From Mycobacterium attenuatum (lineage in GTDB: Bacteria > Actinomycetota > Actinomycetes > Mycobacteriales > Mycobacteriaceae): DNA of 64,000 bases. Position numbers and translations under genes: made by a program. Position 1 is the first letter of the stretch, and each line of letters starts with the position of its first letter. The notes beneath the pieces are model-generated. The model saw nothing but the letters and a program-made list of their open reading frames with translations, had not been told where the DNA came from and made no database searches. The stretch covers positions 1-64,000 of the forward strand of contig NZ_UPHT01000073.1 of NCBI RefSeq assembly GCF_900566085.1. The letters are read 5' to 3'. Below are positions 37,253 to 46,268 of the stretch, in pieces.

Positions 37253-38197
37253 CCCCAGTCCGTTCTGCGGGGACGGACAACGCCATGTACCGCGCTCGGC
37301 GAGGACCTTGCCGCGCGACTCCCCAGGATCGGCTGAGCCATCCCCGACAACATCAGCGGCAGCTGCGGGCGGGCCCGTCGCCTGAGTTCCTCAGCCCGTA
37401 TGCTGACGGCGAAGCCGCGAACCAACCGGTGCTTTTACACCAACTTTCGGACGCGACCCAGTTGAACGTAAGAGTCGATGACACGTATGACGCTTCATCT
37501 TCTAGGAACAATTGTTCGTGGGACAAGGCACTCACTCCTTCCTCTTGATGAGGCACCCAACTGCGTTTTTGACGGATCAACCTGCGCATCCGCGCAGCGC
37601 CATGCCGTCAACCATGATTGACAGTAATGCGTCAAGAGAAGCTCGTCAAGGTGGTCGAGTTCTGGGTGGCGCACGCTGAGATGACAGGCCAAAGCGATGT
37701 CGGCCGGCAAAGCGGTCGGCGACGTTTGCCGAGCACGTGAGCTGTCAGGATGAGTCGGTGGATCGGTTCGACGGCGATGGTCTGCTCGCAGCGGCCGAGC
37801 GACTTGGCTCACTGGGCTTTGGTGGCGAGGTCGGAGGCCCCCGATGCTGCTGCTGCTGCGGATGGACACCGGTCCTAAGCCCATTTCCCAAGCATCGCAA
37901 TCGTTTTGCGCTAGAAAGTGGCCCACGACCTCCTCTGGCGGGGCGCTGGCAGGACGGTTGCATCCGATCCTTCTGCCACTAGACGAACCTGCTTGGAGCC
38001 CGCGTGGTATCGACGACTTCGAGCACGAACATGACCACCTACATCGTCACTCGACCCTCAGCTACCTTCCCCGGGCGCGTACGGCAGGCCGATTAAGCCG
38101 CACCCATCAAACCGGGTTTGCGAGATGAACTGAAATAACTACGGTTCACAACCGGGCTCGCACCCAGCCGGACCGGCTGTCGGGGCAAGCCGCGAGC
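37253..38197. other. Non-coding or decayed region between accessory block and sugar genes
   Basis: About 945 bases without a supportable gene. It contains the right direct repeat (37351-37459). Several frames of 80-140 codons on either strand lack known motifs. This probably marks old insertion or deletion events at the right edge of the accessory block. Confidence 0.5.
37351..37459 (+). repeat. Right copy of the degenerate direct repeat (gene fragment)
   Basis: Same orientation as 29236-29347; the alignment needs one 3-base gap. In frame it reads PEFLSPYADGEAAN and QLSDAT, like the left copy. The distance between the copies (about 8.1 kb) spans all the drug-modification-like genes. Confidence 0.75.
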
Positions 38198-39115
38198 CTA
38201 ATAGCACATTGCTTGTTGCCTTAGCACAGCCTCGTACACGCGTTTGACCGTCACTGGAAAGGGCGTGATTGCCACCCTCTGGAACTCGCCGGGAAAGTTT
38301 GTGCAAAGCCTCAGGTCGCGAACGTGATACCGCGAAGACGGGCTGGTCCCGAGTGCGATGCGGACGGAGCGGTGTGCGACCTGTTGTACCGTCCTTACCA
38401 CGGTACAGATGGACACCGGCCGTTGTGATGAGATGTTGCGCAGCAACGGCTGGGACGGCTGGTCGCGCACTACATTTTTGATCAGGGCGCAGACCATAGC
38501 AGCGGCATCATCGACGTACAAGTAGTCGCGGAGTGTCTCCATCGGCACGAACACATTCAATGACTGTCGCATGACTGCGGCACGACATAACTGACTGACC
38601 AGACCCTGCTGTTTCGCAAGGTTCTGACCAGGCCCAGCGAGATTTGAGAACCGCCCGACGATAAGTGGGATGCAGCCGTGAAGTCTCATCCGCAGGATCT
38701 CCTCCTGCGCGAGCTTCGTCTCGCCGTAGGGGCTCAGCGGCCGTGGCGTCGTCGACTCACTAAACGGTGGATGAGTTGATCCGGCATAGACGCCGCCTGC
38801 AGAGGACGAGAGGAAGAATGCGCCCCTACCGGCCGGCCGCATATCTCTCAGCCTCGCGACGAAATGAGACATGATGCGCGTTTCCGCGGCGAGCTTGTCG
38901 GCCGTAGAACCGACGACACCGCTGCCGGCGGCCCAGATGATCGACCAATCATCGCTGCCGACCGCTCGGACGAATCGCTCGAGTTCGTCATCGAGCACCT
39001 CGACCGCCGCATCGTGGTCCTCCCACGGCACCGAAAGGTGGCTGAATGTCGGGCACATCGCCCGCGACACGGCGCTGCCCAGAAGCCCGCCGCAGCCCAC
39101 GACCCAGGTAAGCAC
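38198..39115 (-). CDS. NAD-dependent sugar epimerase/reductase (extended SDR)
   Basis: A 305-residue SDR with an N-terminal Rossmann motif (WVVGCGGLLGSAV), a Ser-rich catalytic strand (FFLSSSAGGVYAGS) and the YXXXK motif as YGETK. The segment VGRFSNLAGPGQNL is typical of sugar-nucleotide epimerases and reductases. GTG 39115 is the start, and only three bases separate it from the upstream glycosyltransferase stop, so the pair is co-translated. It likely finishes a deoxysugar that the glycosyltransferase uses or accompanies. The substrate is unknown. Confidence 0.84.
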   Translation of the reverse strand: MLTWVVGCGGLLGSAVSRAMCPTFSHLSVPWEDHDAAVEVLDDELERFVRAVGSDDWSIIWAAGSGVVGSTADKLAAETRIMSHFVARLRDMRPAGRGAFFLSSSAGGVYAGSTHPPFSESTTPRPLSPYGETKLAQEEILRMRLHGCIPLIVGRFSNLAGPGQNLAKQQGLVSQLCRAAVMRQSLNVFVPMETLRDYLYVDDAAAMVCALIKNVVRDQPSQPLLRNISSQRPVSICTVVRTVQQVAHRSVRIALGTSPSSRYHVRDLRLCTNFPGEFQRVAITPFPVTVKRVYEAVLRQQAMCY

Positions 39116-39118
39116 CCG

Positions 39119-40138
39119 TCAGTCCGCCGGATTGTCGAAGATGTCACCGGGATCTCGCACGATGACGTATACGGGCTTGCCCATTGCCATGGTGGCTGAA
39201 GCGGCGATGTATTCGGCGATGATCCCCAGGGCGAACAAGGTGGCCCCGCCGACGACAAGCACCGCCACGAACACCGATGTCCATCCTTGCACGGTGATAT
39301 CGCCGACGAGCTTCTGGATCATGCTGTAGATCGCCACACCAAAACCGAGAAGGGCGAACAAAATACCCATCATTGACACAAAGCGCAGCGGCCGGGTACC
39401 CGAAGAGATGACGAGCCGCCAAAAATGCGACACCAGCCGACGCAGGGTGTAGGCGCTTGCAGGTCGTCCTTCTTGGCGCATCATCACCGGACAGGTCGAC
39501 GGGTTGGCGACAACCCACGAAAGAGCGACATCCAAGAACACGCCCGCGCCGGCGTAGGCTGCGACACTTCGTCCTGCCTCGCCCAGGATCAGTCGGTAAC
39601 TGTTGAATGCGCTGGGTCCGTCAGACGACACCAGGACATGCACAAACAACCACTTCGTTAGCCACGACGCCGCGTTGCGCAAAAGCCCGTGCGGCGGCCG
39701 ATTCATCGGCGAGGCATACACCAGCTGTGTGCGATCCCGGTATGCCGTATCAAGTAGGTCACCGATATATCCCGGGTCGTGCTGTCCGTCCTCGTCCATC
39801 GTGACGATCCAGTCCCCACCCGAAGAGGTCATGCCCGCAAGTGTCGCCGGATGTTGCCCGAAGTTGCGAGACAACCAGACCGGACGTACCCATCCGTCCT
39901 GTCCGGCCAACTCGCGAACGACTTCTTCGCTACCGCGAATGCCCCGGTCCCACACCAGGAGCACCTCATCGACGCGGAACTCACGACCGTCGCGGGTTTG
40001 TTGGGTCGAACGCTGCTGGGCAAGCTCCTTGACCACACCAGGCAAAGTCGCAGCGCCGTTGTAGACCGGGATCACAATGCTGACCGAATCCACACGGCTC
40101 AACTGACGGTCACCAGTCACGCGTTGCCTCCCCAACAT
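39119..40138 (-). CDS. GT2 glycosyltransferase with C-terminal membrane helices
   Basis: A protein of about 339 residues, like the polyprenyl-phosphate glycosyltransferases (ArnC/GtrB type). The N-terminal GT-A domain has VSIVIPVYNGAATL and the acidic metal site TMDEDGQHDP. Two strong transmembrane helices follow (MMGILFALLGFGVAIYSMI, and one starting VFVAVLVVGG). ATG 40138 has a GGAG seven to eight bases upstream; the frame extends to 40243. It probably loads a sugar onto polyprenyl phosphate for the GT-C type transferases encoded elsewhere in the locus. It is first in a two-gene leftward unit with the SDR gene. Confidence 0.88.
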   Translation of the reverse strand: MLGRQRVTGDRQLSRVDSVSIVIPVYNGAATLPGVVKELAQQRSTQQTRDGREFRVDEVLLVWDRGIRGSEEVVRELAGQDGWVRPVWLSRNFGQHPATLAGMTSSGGDWIVTMDEDGQHDPGYIGDLLDTAYRDRTQLVYASPMNRPPHGLLRNAASWLTKWLFVHVLVSSDGPSAFNSYRLILGEAGRSVAAYAGAGVFLDVALSWVVANPSTCPVMMRQEGRPASAYTLRRLVSHFWRLVISSGTRPLRFVSMMGILFALLGFGVAIYSMIQKLVGDITVQGWTSVFVAVLVVGGATLFALGIIAEYIAASATMAMGKPVYVIVRDPGDIFDNPAD

Positions 40139-40517
40139 ACGGCTCCAGTGAAGTGACTGTACCGATGGAAAGCGGGTAGGTGATGCCAATTGTGGTTCTG
40201 ACTTGCGGTACCGGCCGTCATCGGTGAGATGGCCGGAGTACACGCCGCGCGTCCCTCCCGATTACGGTCCCGGTGGGGGGCAGCAAGAGTAGACTCATGC
40301 GCTCGAAGGCGGCCTGGAGTGCGAGGCCGCGAAGTACCAACTGTTGGGGGTCTTTCTTTCCAATTCGTCATGTTACGGAGAAGCATTCAATCGCTCCTGC
40401 CGAAATATTGGGGTATATGACTGTCATAGTAGAAGGCAACTCGAGTTGCTCTCGTGGATTAATGTATCGGCCAAGAAGTTGGCTGGTTTGGTACCGTCCC
40501 AAACATGAACGAGTACG
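40139..40517. other. Divergent control region of the two sugar operons
   Basis: About 380 bases between the leftward glycosyltransferase gene and rfbF. It contains the palindrome at 40436-40449 and an AT-rich stretch (TATATGA near 40414) that could serve as a -10 region for rfbF. No gene is seen. Confidence 0.5.
40436..40449. promoter_or_regulatory. 14-bp perfect palindrome upstream of rfbF
   Basis: GCAACTCGAGTTGC, a perfect 14-base palindrome, 68 bases before the rfbF start and downstream of an AT-rich possible -10. It is a candidate operator for the eight-gene sugar operon. No regulator gene is adjacent. Confidence 0.5.
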
Positions 40518-41291
40518 ATGAAAGCCGTGATACTGGCGGGGGGCCTCGGTACTCGCCTGAGTGAGGAAACCACGATTCGCCCTAAGCCGATGGTGGAGAT
40601 CGGCGGTCGACCGATCTTGTGGCATATCATGAAACTCTACTCGCATCACGGGATTCGTGACTTTGTCGTTTGCTGTGGCTACAAGGGTTACGTTATCAAG
40701 GAGTATTTCGCCAATTATTTCCTGCACATGTCGGACGTGACTTTCGATATGTCCCTCAACAAGATGGAAGTCCATCGACACCACGCAGAACCCTGGCGCG
40801 TAACGCTGGTTGATACTGGCGACGAAACCATGACGGGCGGACGCCTGAAGCGCGTGGCTACCTATATCCAGGACGAGGAGGCGTTTTGCTTCACCTATGG
40901 TGACGGAATCAGCGACGTGGATATCGGCGCGAGCGTTGATTTCCACCGTCAGCACGGCCGTCACGCCACGGTTACGGCGGTGCTTCCGCCGGGGCGCTAT
41001 GGCGCCATCGAGTGCGAGGGCAACCGAGTCACGGGCTTCGCCGAAAAACCACGTGGCGATGGCGGCCTCATCAACGGCGGATTTTTCGTCCTGTCTCCCG
41101 CAGTACTCGATTACATTGACGGCGATCACGTCGCATGGGAAGGGCCACCCTTGGCGCGTCTGGCTGCCGACGGCGAAATGATGGCCTTCGAGCATTCCGG
41201 CTTCTGGCAACCGATGGACACCCTTCGAGAGAAGAACCTGCTCGAAGAACTGTGGAGTAGCGGCAAAGCGCCGTGGAAATGCTGGCATTGA
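40518..41291 (+). CDS. rfbF: Glucose-1-phosphate cytidylyltransferase
   Basis: A 257-residue nucleotidyltransferase that makes CDP-glucose from CTP and glucose-1-phosphate, the entry step for CDP-linked deoxysugars. It has the signature [12 protein letters not shown], then [34 protein letters not shown] and the metal site [11 protein letters not shown], all diagnostic of RfbF rather than the dTTP-using RmlA. The ATG at 40518 is clear. Its 3' end overlaps the rfbG frame by 19 bases. It starts an eight-gene run with overlapping or touching ends. Confidence 0.96.
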   Translation: MKAVILAGGLGTRLSEETTIRPKPMVEIGGRPILWHIMKLYSHHGIRDFVVCCGYKGYVIKEYFANYFLHMSDVTFDMSLNKMEVHRHHAEPWRVTLVDTGDETMTGGRLKRVATYIQDEEAFCFTYGDGISDVDIGASVDFHRQHGRHATVTAVLPPGRYGAIECEGNRVTGFAEKPRGDGGLINGGFFVLSPAVLDYIDGDHVAWEGPPLARLAADGEMMAFEHSGFWQPMDTLREKNLLEELWSSGKAPWKCWH

Positions 41292-42367
41292 ACGCATTCG
41301 GAACTGCTTATCGCGGGCGCCGGATCCTCGTCACCGGCCACACGGGATTCAAGGGCAGCTGGTTGTGTCTATGGCTGCATGCCCTGGGTGCTGAGGTGAC
41401 CGGGCTGGCTTTGGACCCATCGTCGAAGCCCAACCATTGGGACCTGTTGAAGCTGTCGATCAACGATCATCGCGTCGACATTCGTGATGAAGCCGCAGTC
41501 CGTGGGATTTTCGCTGCGGAAGGGCCGGAAATCGTGTTCCACTTGGCTGCCCAGCCGTTGGTCCGCCGGTCCTACCGCGAGCCTGTCGCCACTTGGGCCA
41601 CCAACGTGATGGGCACGGTGCATGTACTCGAGGCTGCCCGAGCCACGCCAGATGTGCGTGCCGTGGTGGTCGTGACGACCGACAAGTGTTATGAGAATCG
41701 CGAATGGCCGTGGGCCTACCGAGAAAGAGATCGGCTGGGCGGCCACGACCCCTACAGCGCGTCCAAGGCCGGGGCCGAGTTGGCGGCGGCGAGCTACCGG
41801 ACTGCCTTTCTGCAACACTCGTCGGCCTCGCGGATCGCAACCGCCAGGGGCGGCAACGTGATTGGCGGTGGCGACTGGTCTGAGGACCGGCTGATTCCCG
41901 ACTTGGTGCGATCCGTCGTCGCCGGCGAGCCACTGGTCATTCGCTCGCCACGCGCCACGCGCCCTTGGCAACACGTACTCGATTGCCTCAGCGGGTACCT
42001 ACTACTGGGCCAGCGGCTCCTGGCCGGCGACGACAGTTGCGCTGATGCTTGGAATTTCGGCCCTGATGAGAAAGCTAACCGTACGGTAGAGCAGGTGCTC
42101 CGAGACCTTGCTCGCACCTGGCCGAAGCTTCGGTGGCAACAGACAACCGATCCGCAGCCGCACGAGGCGGGCTTGCTGCAACTCGACAGTGCCAGGGCGA
42201 GAATGCATCTCGGGTGGCGTCCCGTCTGGGATCTTGAAAAAGCGATCCACCACACGGCCCACTGGTATCGCCATTGGCTCGAATTTGGTGAAGTGCGAAG
42301 CGCCGACCAACTGGACGCCTACATCGCCGATGCAGTCACTTCAGAGCTGACGTGGGCTACCGCATGA
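41273..42367 (+). CDS. rfbG: CDP-glucose 4,6-dehydratase
   Basis: A 364-residue extended SDR converting CDP-glucose to CDP-4-keto-6-deoxyglucose. It has the NAD motif [16 protein letters not shown], the catalytic region [11 protein letters not shown] and the YXXXK motif in [13 protein letters not shown], plus [19 protein letters not shown], characteristic of RfbG. It uses the product of rfbF directly, so the pathway is CDP-based. The stop overlaps the next start as ATGA. Confidence 0.95.
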   Translation: MEMLALNAFGTAYRGRRILVTGHTGFKGSWLCLWLHALGAEVTGLALDPSSKPNHWDLLKLSINDHRVDIRDEAAVRGIFAAEGPEIVFHLAAQPLVRRSYREPVATWATNVMGTVHVLEAARATPDVRAVVVVTTDKCYENREWPWAYRERDRLGGHDPYSASKAGAELAAASYRTAFLQHSSASRIATARGGNVIGGGDWSEDRLIPDLVRSVVAGEPLVIRSPRATRPWQHVLDCLSGYLLLGQRLLAGDDSCADAWNFGPDEKANRTVEQVLRDLARTWPKLRWQQTTDPQPHEAGLLQLDSARARMHLGWRPVWDLEKAIHHTAHWYRHWLEFGEVRSADQLDAYIADAVTSELTWATA

Positions 42368-42915
42368 ATATCCTCGACACCCCGATCTCCGATCTCAAGG
42401 TTGTTCAGTCCCTGCCCCACCGTGATGCCCGCGGGGCGTTCGTCCGCCTCTTTTGCGCCAACGACCTTCAGTCTCTGCTGGGCCACCGCCAGATCGCGCA
42501 GATCAACCACTCCAGAACCAGGCATGCAGGGGCCGTGCGGGGGATGCATTTTCAGTATCCGCCGCATGCGGAAATGAAAATGGTCCGCTGCCTTAGTGGC
42601 CGGGTTTGGGACGTCGCGGTGGACCTGCGGTCCGGCTCTCCGACGTTTCTTCGGTGGCACGCCCAGGAACTGGCGCCAGACGACGCGCAGATGCTCGTCA
42701 TCCCCGAGGGCTTCGCCCACGGGTTCCAGGTCTTGGAGCCGGACAGCGAATTGCTGTACCTCCACACGGCTTTCTATCACCCGCCTTCTGAGGGCGGCCT
42801 GCGCCATGACGATCCGCGGCTTGCCATCGCGTGGCCATTGCCGCCGCGAGATCTATCGCCTCGTGATCTGGCCCATCGGCTACTGGATGCTGATTTCACC
42901 GGGGTCGCGCCATGA
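42364..42915 (+). CDS. dTDP-4-dehydrorhamnose 3,5-epimerase-like sugar epimerase
   Basis: A 183-residue RmlC-type cupin epimerase acting on a 4-keto-6-deoxy nucleotide sugar. Family segments are DARGAFVRLF, INHSRTRHAGAVRGMHFQ (with the catalytic His) and VIPEGFAHGFQVL. It would invert C5 (and possibly C3) of the RfbG product and lead to the L-series, which fits an L-manno-configured sugar. The start ATG 42364 overlaps the rfbG stop. The substrate is probably CDP-linked, unlike in classical RmlC. Confidence 0.92.
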   Translation: MNILDTPISDLKVVQSLPHRDARGAFVRLFCANDLQSLLGHRQIAQINHSRTRHAGAVRGMHFQYPPHAEMKMVRCLSGRVWDVAVDLRSGSPTFLRWHAQELAPDDAQMLVIPEGFAHGFQVLEPDSELLYLHTAFYHPPSEGGLRHDDPRLAIAWPLPPRDLSPRDLAHRLLDADFTGVAP

Positions 42916-44135
42916 AATGCCGGCACTGCGAGGCACCCGTGGAACACAGTTTCGTGGACCTGGGCTTTGCGCCACCGTCCAACGCCTACCTGCATGCCGA
43001 GGACCTGCGTCACCCGGAGGTGCACTACCCGCTGCGTGTGCTGGTGTGCCACCGGTGTTGGTTGGTGCAGACCGAGGACTACGCACGCCCTGAGGAACTG
43101 TTCAGCGCCGACTACGCCTACTTCTCCAGCACCTCGAGCACGTGGCTTGAGCACGCCGCCAGTTACGCGGACATGATCACCGAACGGCTACAACTGGGGT
43201 CCCAGAGCTTTGTCATCGAGGTGGCCTCAAACGATGGTTACCTACTAAAGAACTTCGTGGCAGCGGGGATCCCATGCCTAGGCATCGAGCCGACGACGAG
43301 CACGGCGGCTGCCGCCGAAGCACAGGGAATCCCAGTCAGGCGGGAATTCTTCGGGGAATCCTTGGGACATCGACTGGCCAGTGAAGGACGGTCGGCGGAT
43401 CTGGTCGCGGGTAACAATGTGTACGCTCACGTGCCCGACATCAACGACTTCACCCGTGGACTGGCCGCCGTACTCAAGCCCGAAGGCAGCGTCACGCTGG
43501 AATTTCCCCATCTGATGCCGTTGATCGACCGGACTCAGTTCGACACCATCTATCACGAGCACTTCTCGTACCTGTCGCTCACGACTGTGGCGCATATCTT
43601 TGCCCAGGCCGGCTTGCGTGTGTGGGACGTGGAAGAATTGCCTACCCACGGCGGCAGCCTGCGAGTTTATGGCTGCCATGCTGGGGCAGCGAACTCCACC
43701 ACGGACCGCGTGGGTTCGCTGCTGAGGCGGGAGGACGAGTTCGGATTGACCCGGCCCGACACCTACACGGCCTTCCAGTCGCGTGCGGATCGGGTGAAGG
43801 ATGACCTCTTGGCCTTCCTCATCGAACAAAAGCGTGCCGGCCGGCGCGTGGCGGCCTACGGTGCCGCGGCGAAAGGTAACACCTTGTTGAACTACGCAGG
43901 TGTCAGGCCCGACTTACTTCCGTACGTTTGTGATGCCGCGCAGTCCAAGCAGGGAAAATTCATGCCAGGAAGCCACATTCCCATCCGTTCGCCTGCGGTG
44001 CTGCGCGAGAATCCTCCAGACGACGTGATCATTTTGCCCTGGAACATCGCCCATGAGGTGCGGACCCAATTGGCCGACCTTGTCCACAGCGGCACACGTT
44101 TCGCGACGGCGGTACCCGAATTGAGCTTCCTGTGA
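42912..44135 (+). CDS. NDP-sugar C-methyltransferase (TylCIII/TcaB9 type)
   Basis: A 407-residue SAM enzyme of the group that adds a methyl to C3 of a 4-keto sugar. The N-terminal zinc domain has Cys3, Cys6, Cys46 and Cys49 (CRHC and CHRC). The Rossmann domain has VIEVASNDGYLLKNF. The C-terminal domain with AAYGAAAKGNTLLNY is diagnostic of this class. The start ATG 42912 overlaps the epimerase stop as ATGA. Its product is a 3-C-methyl branched sugar, the rare feature that kansosamine requires. Enzymes of this group make branched antibiotic sugars, so the reaction class is well supported while the substrate is inferred. Confidence 0.93.
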   Translation: MKCRHCEAPVEHSFVDLGFAPPSNAYLHAEDLRHPEVHYPLRVLVCHRCWLVQTEDYARPEELFSADYAYFSSTSSTWLEHAASYADMITERLQLGSQSFVIEVASNDGYLLKNFVAAGIPCLGIEPTTSTAAAAEAQGIPVRREFFGESLGHRLASEGRSADLVAGNNVYAHVPDINDFTRGLAAVLKPEGSVTLEFPHLMPLIDRTQFDTIYHEHFSYLSLTTVAHIFAQAGLRVWDVEELPTHGGSLRVYGCHAGAANSTTDRVGSLLRREDEFGLTRPDTYTAFQSRADRVKDDLLAFLIEQKRAGRRVAAYGAAAKGNTLLNYAGVRPDLLPYVCDAAQSKQGKFMPGSHIPIRSPAVLRENPPDDVIILPWNIAHEVRTQLADLVHSGTRFATAVPELSFL

Positions 44136-45241
44136 AGCCCCGCATCGCTTACACCAAGCCGTCGATCACCGAGCTCGAGGTGCGCTACGCCACCGATGCC
44201 GCCGCCAACGGCTGGGGCGAGCGTTGCTACGAATACATCCAGCGCTTCGAAAGCGCCTTCAAGGCACATCTCGGGGTCAAGCACGCGATCGCGACGTCGA
44301 GTTGCACCGGTGCGCTGCACATGGGCATGGCTGCGCTCGGAATCGGCCCGGGCGACGAGGTCATCATGGCCGACACCAACTGGATCGCCACGGCCGCGCC
44401 CATCGTTCACCTTGGGGCGAAACCCATATTTGTCGACATCATGCCGGAGAGTTGGTGCATCGACCCGGAGCTGGCCGAAGCCGCAATCACTCCGCGCACC
44501 AAGGCCATTGTCGCCGTGCACTTGTATGGCAATCTGTGCGAGATGGACCGTCTCCTCGCAGTAGGGCAGAAGCACGGTATCCCGGTAATTGAGGACGCAG
44601 CGGAGGCCATTGGTTCGATTTACCACGGAAAGCGTGCCGGTGCCATGGGGCGCTTTGGGACCTTTTCATTTCACGGCACCAAGACGATCACCACCGGTGA
44701 GGGCGGCATGTTCGTCACTAATGACGCCAACCTGTACGAGGAAGTTCTTACGCTGAGCAACCACGGCCGCGCGCGCAGCCAGACCAAGCAGTTCTGGCCG
44801 GATGTGGTGGGCTTCAAGTACAAAATGTCGAACATCCAGGCAGCCATCGGTTGCGCACAGATGGAGCGTATCGATGACCTGATTTCACGAAAGCGCGAGA
44901 TATTCCGGGCTTACCAGGGTGGGTTGGTCGGCGTGCCGGGGGTATCGATGAACTCTGAGCCGACGGGGACCCAAAATGGATTCTGGATGCCGACTGTTGT
45001 ATTCGAAGAGTCGACCGGGGTAACGACCGAGCGTCTTACTACTACATTCGCGGCCGAAAATATTGATGCCCGGGTTTTCTTTCATCCGCTATCCACGACC
45101 CCTCCATTTGCAGGATCGCCTGGAGGCAAATGGGCCGGCAATATTTCAGACCGTGCAATCAATGTTCCCAGTTTCCATGACATGACCGAAATCGAGCAGC
45201 GCCGAGTCGTGCAAGTTGTCCGGGAGATTTGCGTTGCATGA
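44132..45241 (+). CDS. DegT/DnrJ/EryC1/StrS-family sugar aminotransferase
   Basis: A 369-residue PLP enzyme that converts a 4-keto (or 3-keto) nucleotide sugar to an amino sugar. Motifs: TSSCTGALHMGMAAL, PVIEDAAEAIG (PLP-contacting Asp) and FSFHGTKTITTGEGG, where Lys184 carries PLP. The start is GTG 44132, overlapping the methyltransferase stop as GTGA. With the upstream genes it would place an amino group at C4 of a 3-C-methyl-6-deoxy sugar. The next gene's start overlaps its end. Confidence 0.94.
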   Translation: MKPRIAYTKPSITELEVRYATDAAANGWGERCYEYIQRFESAFKAHLGVKHAIATSSCTGALHMGMAALGIGPGDEVIMADTNWIATAAPIVHLGAKPIFVDIMPESWCIDPELAEAAITPRTKAIVAVHLYGNLCEMDRLLAVGQKHGIPVIEDAAEAIGSIYHGKRAGAMGRFGTFSFHGTKTITTGEGGMFVTNDANLYEEVLTLSNHGRARSQTKQFWPDVVGFKYKMSNIQAAIGCAQMERIDDLISRKREIFRAYQGGLVGVPGVSMNSEPTGTQNGFWMPTVVFEESTGVTTERLTTTFAAENIDARVFFHPLSTTPPFAGSPGGKWAGNISDRAINVPSFHDMTEIEQRRVVQVVREICVA

Positions 45242-46268
45242 GAAGAGTTCGCGGGTGCTTATTGCCGGAATCGCGGGCGCCTCGCTTGGGACCGAGATCG
45301 CCAAGGCCCTCAACCATGCCGGAGGCTATGACATCCTGGGATGCGACATCTCCCCGCTCGCTTTCGGGCACTATGACCAGCGTTTCGCCTCGACCTTCCT
45401 CGTCGATCGCGAGGGCTATGCCCGAAATCTGCTAGACCTTTGCCTCCGCGAGCAGGTCGATTGCATCATCCCGGGCGGCGACGAGCCCGCGATCCTCATC
45501 GGCAGAGACCACGAGCTGTTCACCCGCGCCGGGATACGGCTCGGGCAAAACAACCCACAGCTCACCGAGCGCCTTGCCCACAAAGGTCACTGCTTCGAGA
45601 TCCTTGAGAGTGCCGGTGTCAGAACGCCGCGGACCCGAACGGTGGACCCGGGGACCGACTTCGGTGACTTCCCGATGCCCTGCATCGTCAAGCCTGCGGT
45701 GGCGAGCGGCGGCAGCGTATTTGTGTTCTTTGTCAGAAGCCATGAGGAAGCACGTCTGTACTGCACCTACCTGCACAACAATGGCCGCACCCCGGTACTT
45801 CAGGAGTATCTGCCCGAGGACAGAGGCGAGTTCACCGTGGGCGTTCTTTCGTTGCCCGACGGCAGCTGTGCCGGCGCGATAGCCCTCAAACGCGCGTTTC
45901 ACAGCAAACTTTCCGTCTCAATGCGCGGCCCGGACTTCCTCATCTCGAGCGGATATAGCCAGGGTCTGATCGAAGATTGCCCAGCCATCTGCGAGACCGC
46001 CGAACTGATCGCCCGGCGCCTCGGCAGCACCGGCCCCTTGAACATCCAGGGGCGCGTCGCCGCCGACGGCACGTTCGTTCCCTTCGAAATCAATGCCCGG
46101 TTCTCGGCCAGCACCTACCTGAGGACACTCGCCGGTTTCAACGAGGTCGATTGGTACGTCCGACACCTCCTCGGCCTCGCGCCGCGGGGCGCACTCGGCA
46201 TCACTCCGGGATGGTATTTGCGAACCCTGAGCGAGGTCGCCGTTCCGCTCTGGCAGGTCGTGAAATGA
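45234..46268 (+). CDS. ATP-grasp ligase of unknown substrate
   Basis: A protein of about 344 residues of the ATP-grasp superfamily. A Rossmann-like N-terminal domain (VLIAGIAGASLGTEIAKAL), the central ATP-grasp fold (PCIVKPAVASGGSVFVF) and a metal-binding end (VPFEINARFSAS) are present. Such enzymes join a carboxylate to an amine or hydroxyl. Start: TTG 45234 has GGGAG eight bases before it, and the frame is not shared with ATG 45238; GTG 45255 is an alternative. It overlaps the aminotransferase by eight bases. It is a good candidate for N-acylation of the 4-amino group (for example with 2-methoxypropionate in kansosamine), but this is inference. Confidence 0.85.
   Translation: MHEKSSRVLIAGIAGASLGTEIAKALNHAGGYDILGCDISPLAFGHYDQRFASTFLVDREGYARNLLDLCLREQVDCIIPGGDEPAILIGRDHELFTRAGIRLGQNNPQLTERLAHKGHCFEILESAGVRTPRTRTVDPGTDFGDFPMPCIVKPAVASGGSVFVFFVRSHEEARLYCTYLHNNGRTPVLQEYLPEDRGEFTVGVLSLPDGSCAGAIALKRAFHSKLSVSMRGPDFLISSGYSQGLIEDCPAICETAELIARRLGSTGPLNIQGRVAADGTFVPFEINARFSASTYLRTLAGFNEVDWYVRHLLGLAPRGALGITPGWYLRTLSEVAVPLWQVVK

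Noticed and set aside
37495-37926. Leftward frame of 143 codons in the 37-38 kb gap
   Set aside because: No ribosome site or conserved motif. It may be decayed transposon DNA but cannot be assigned.
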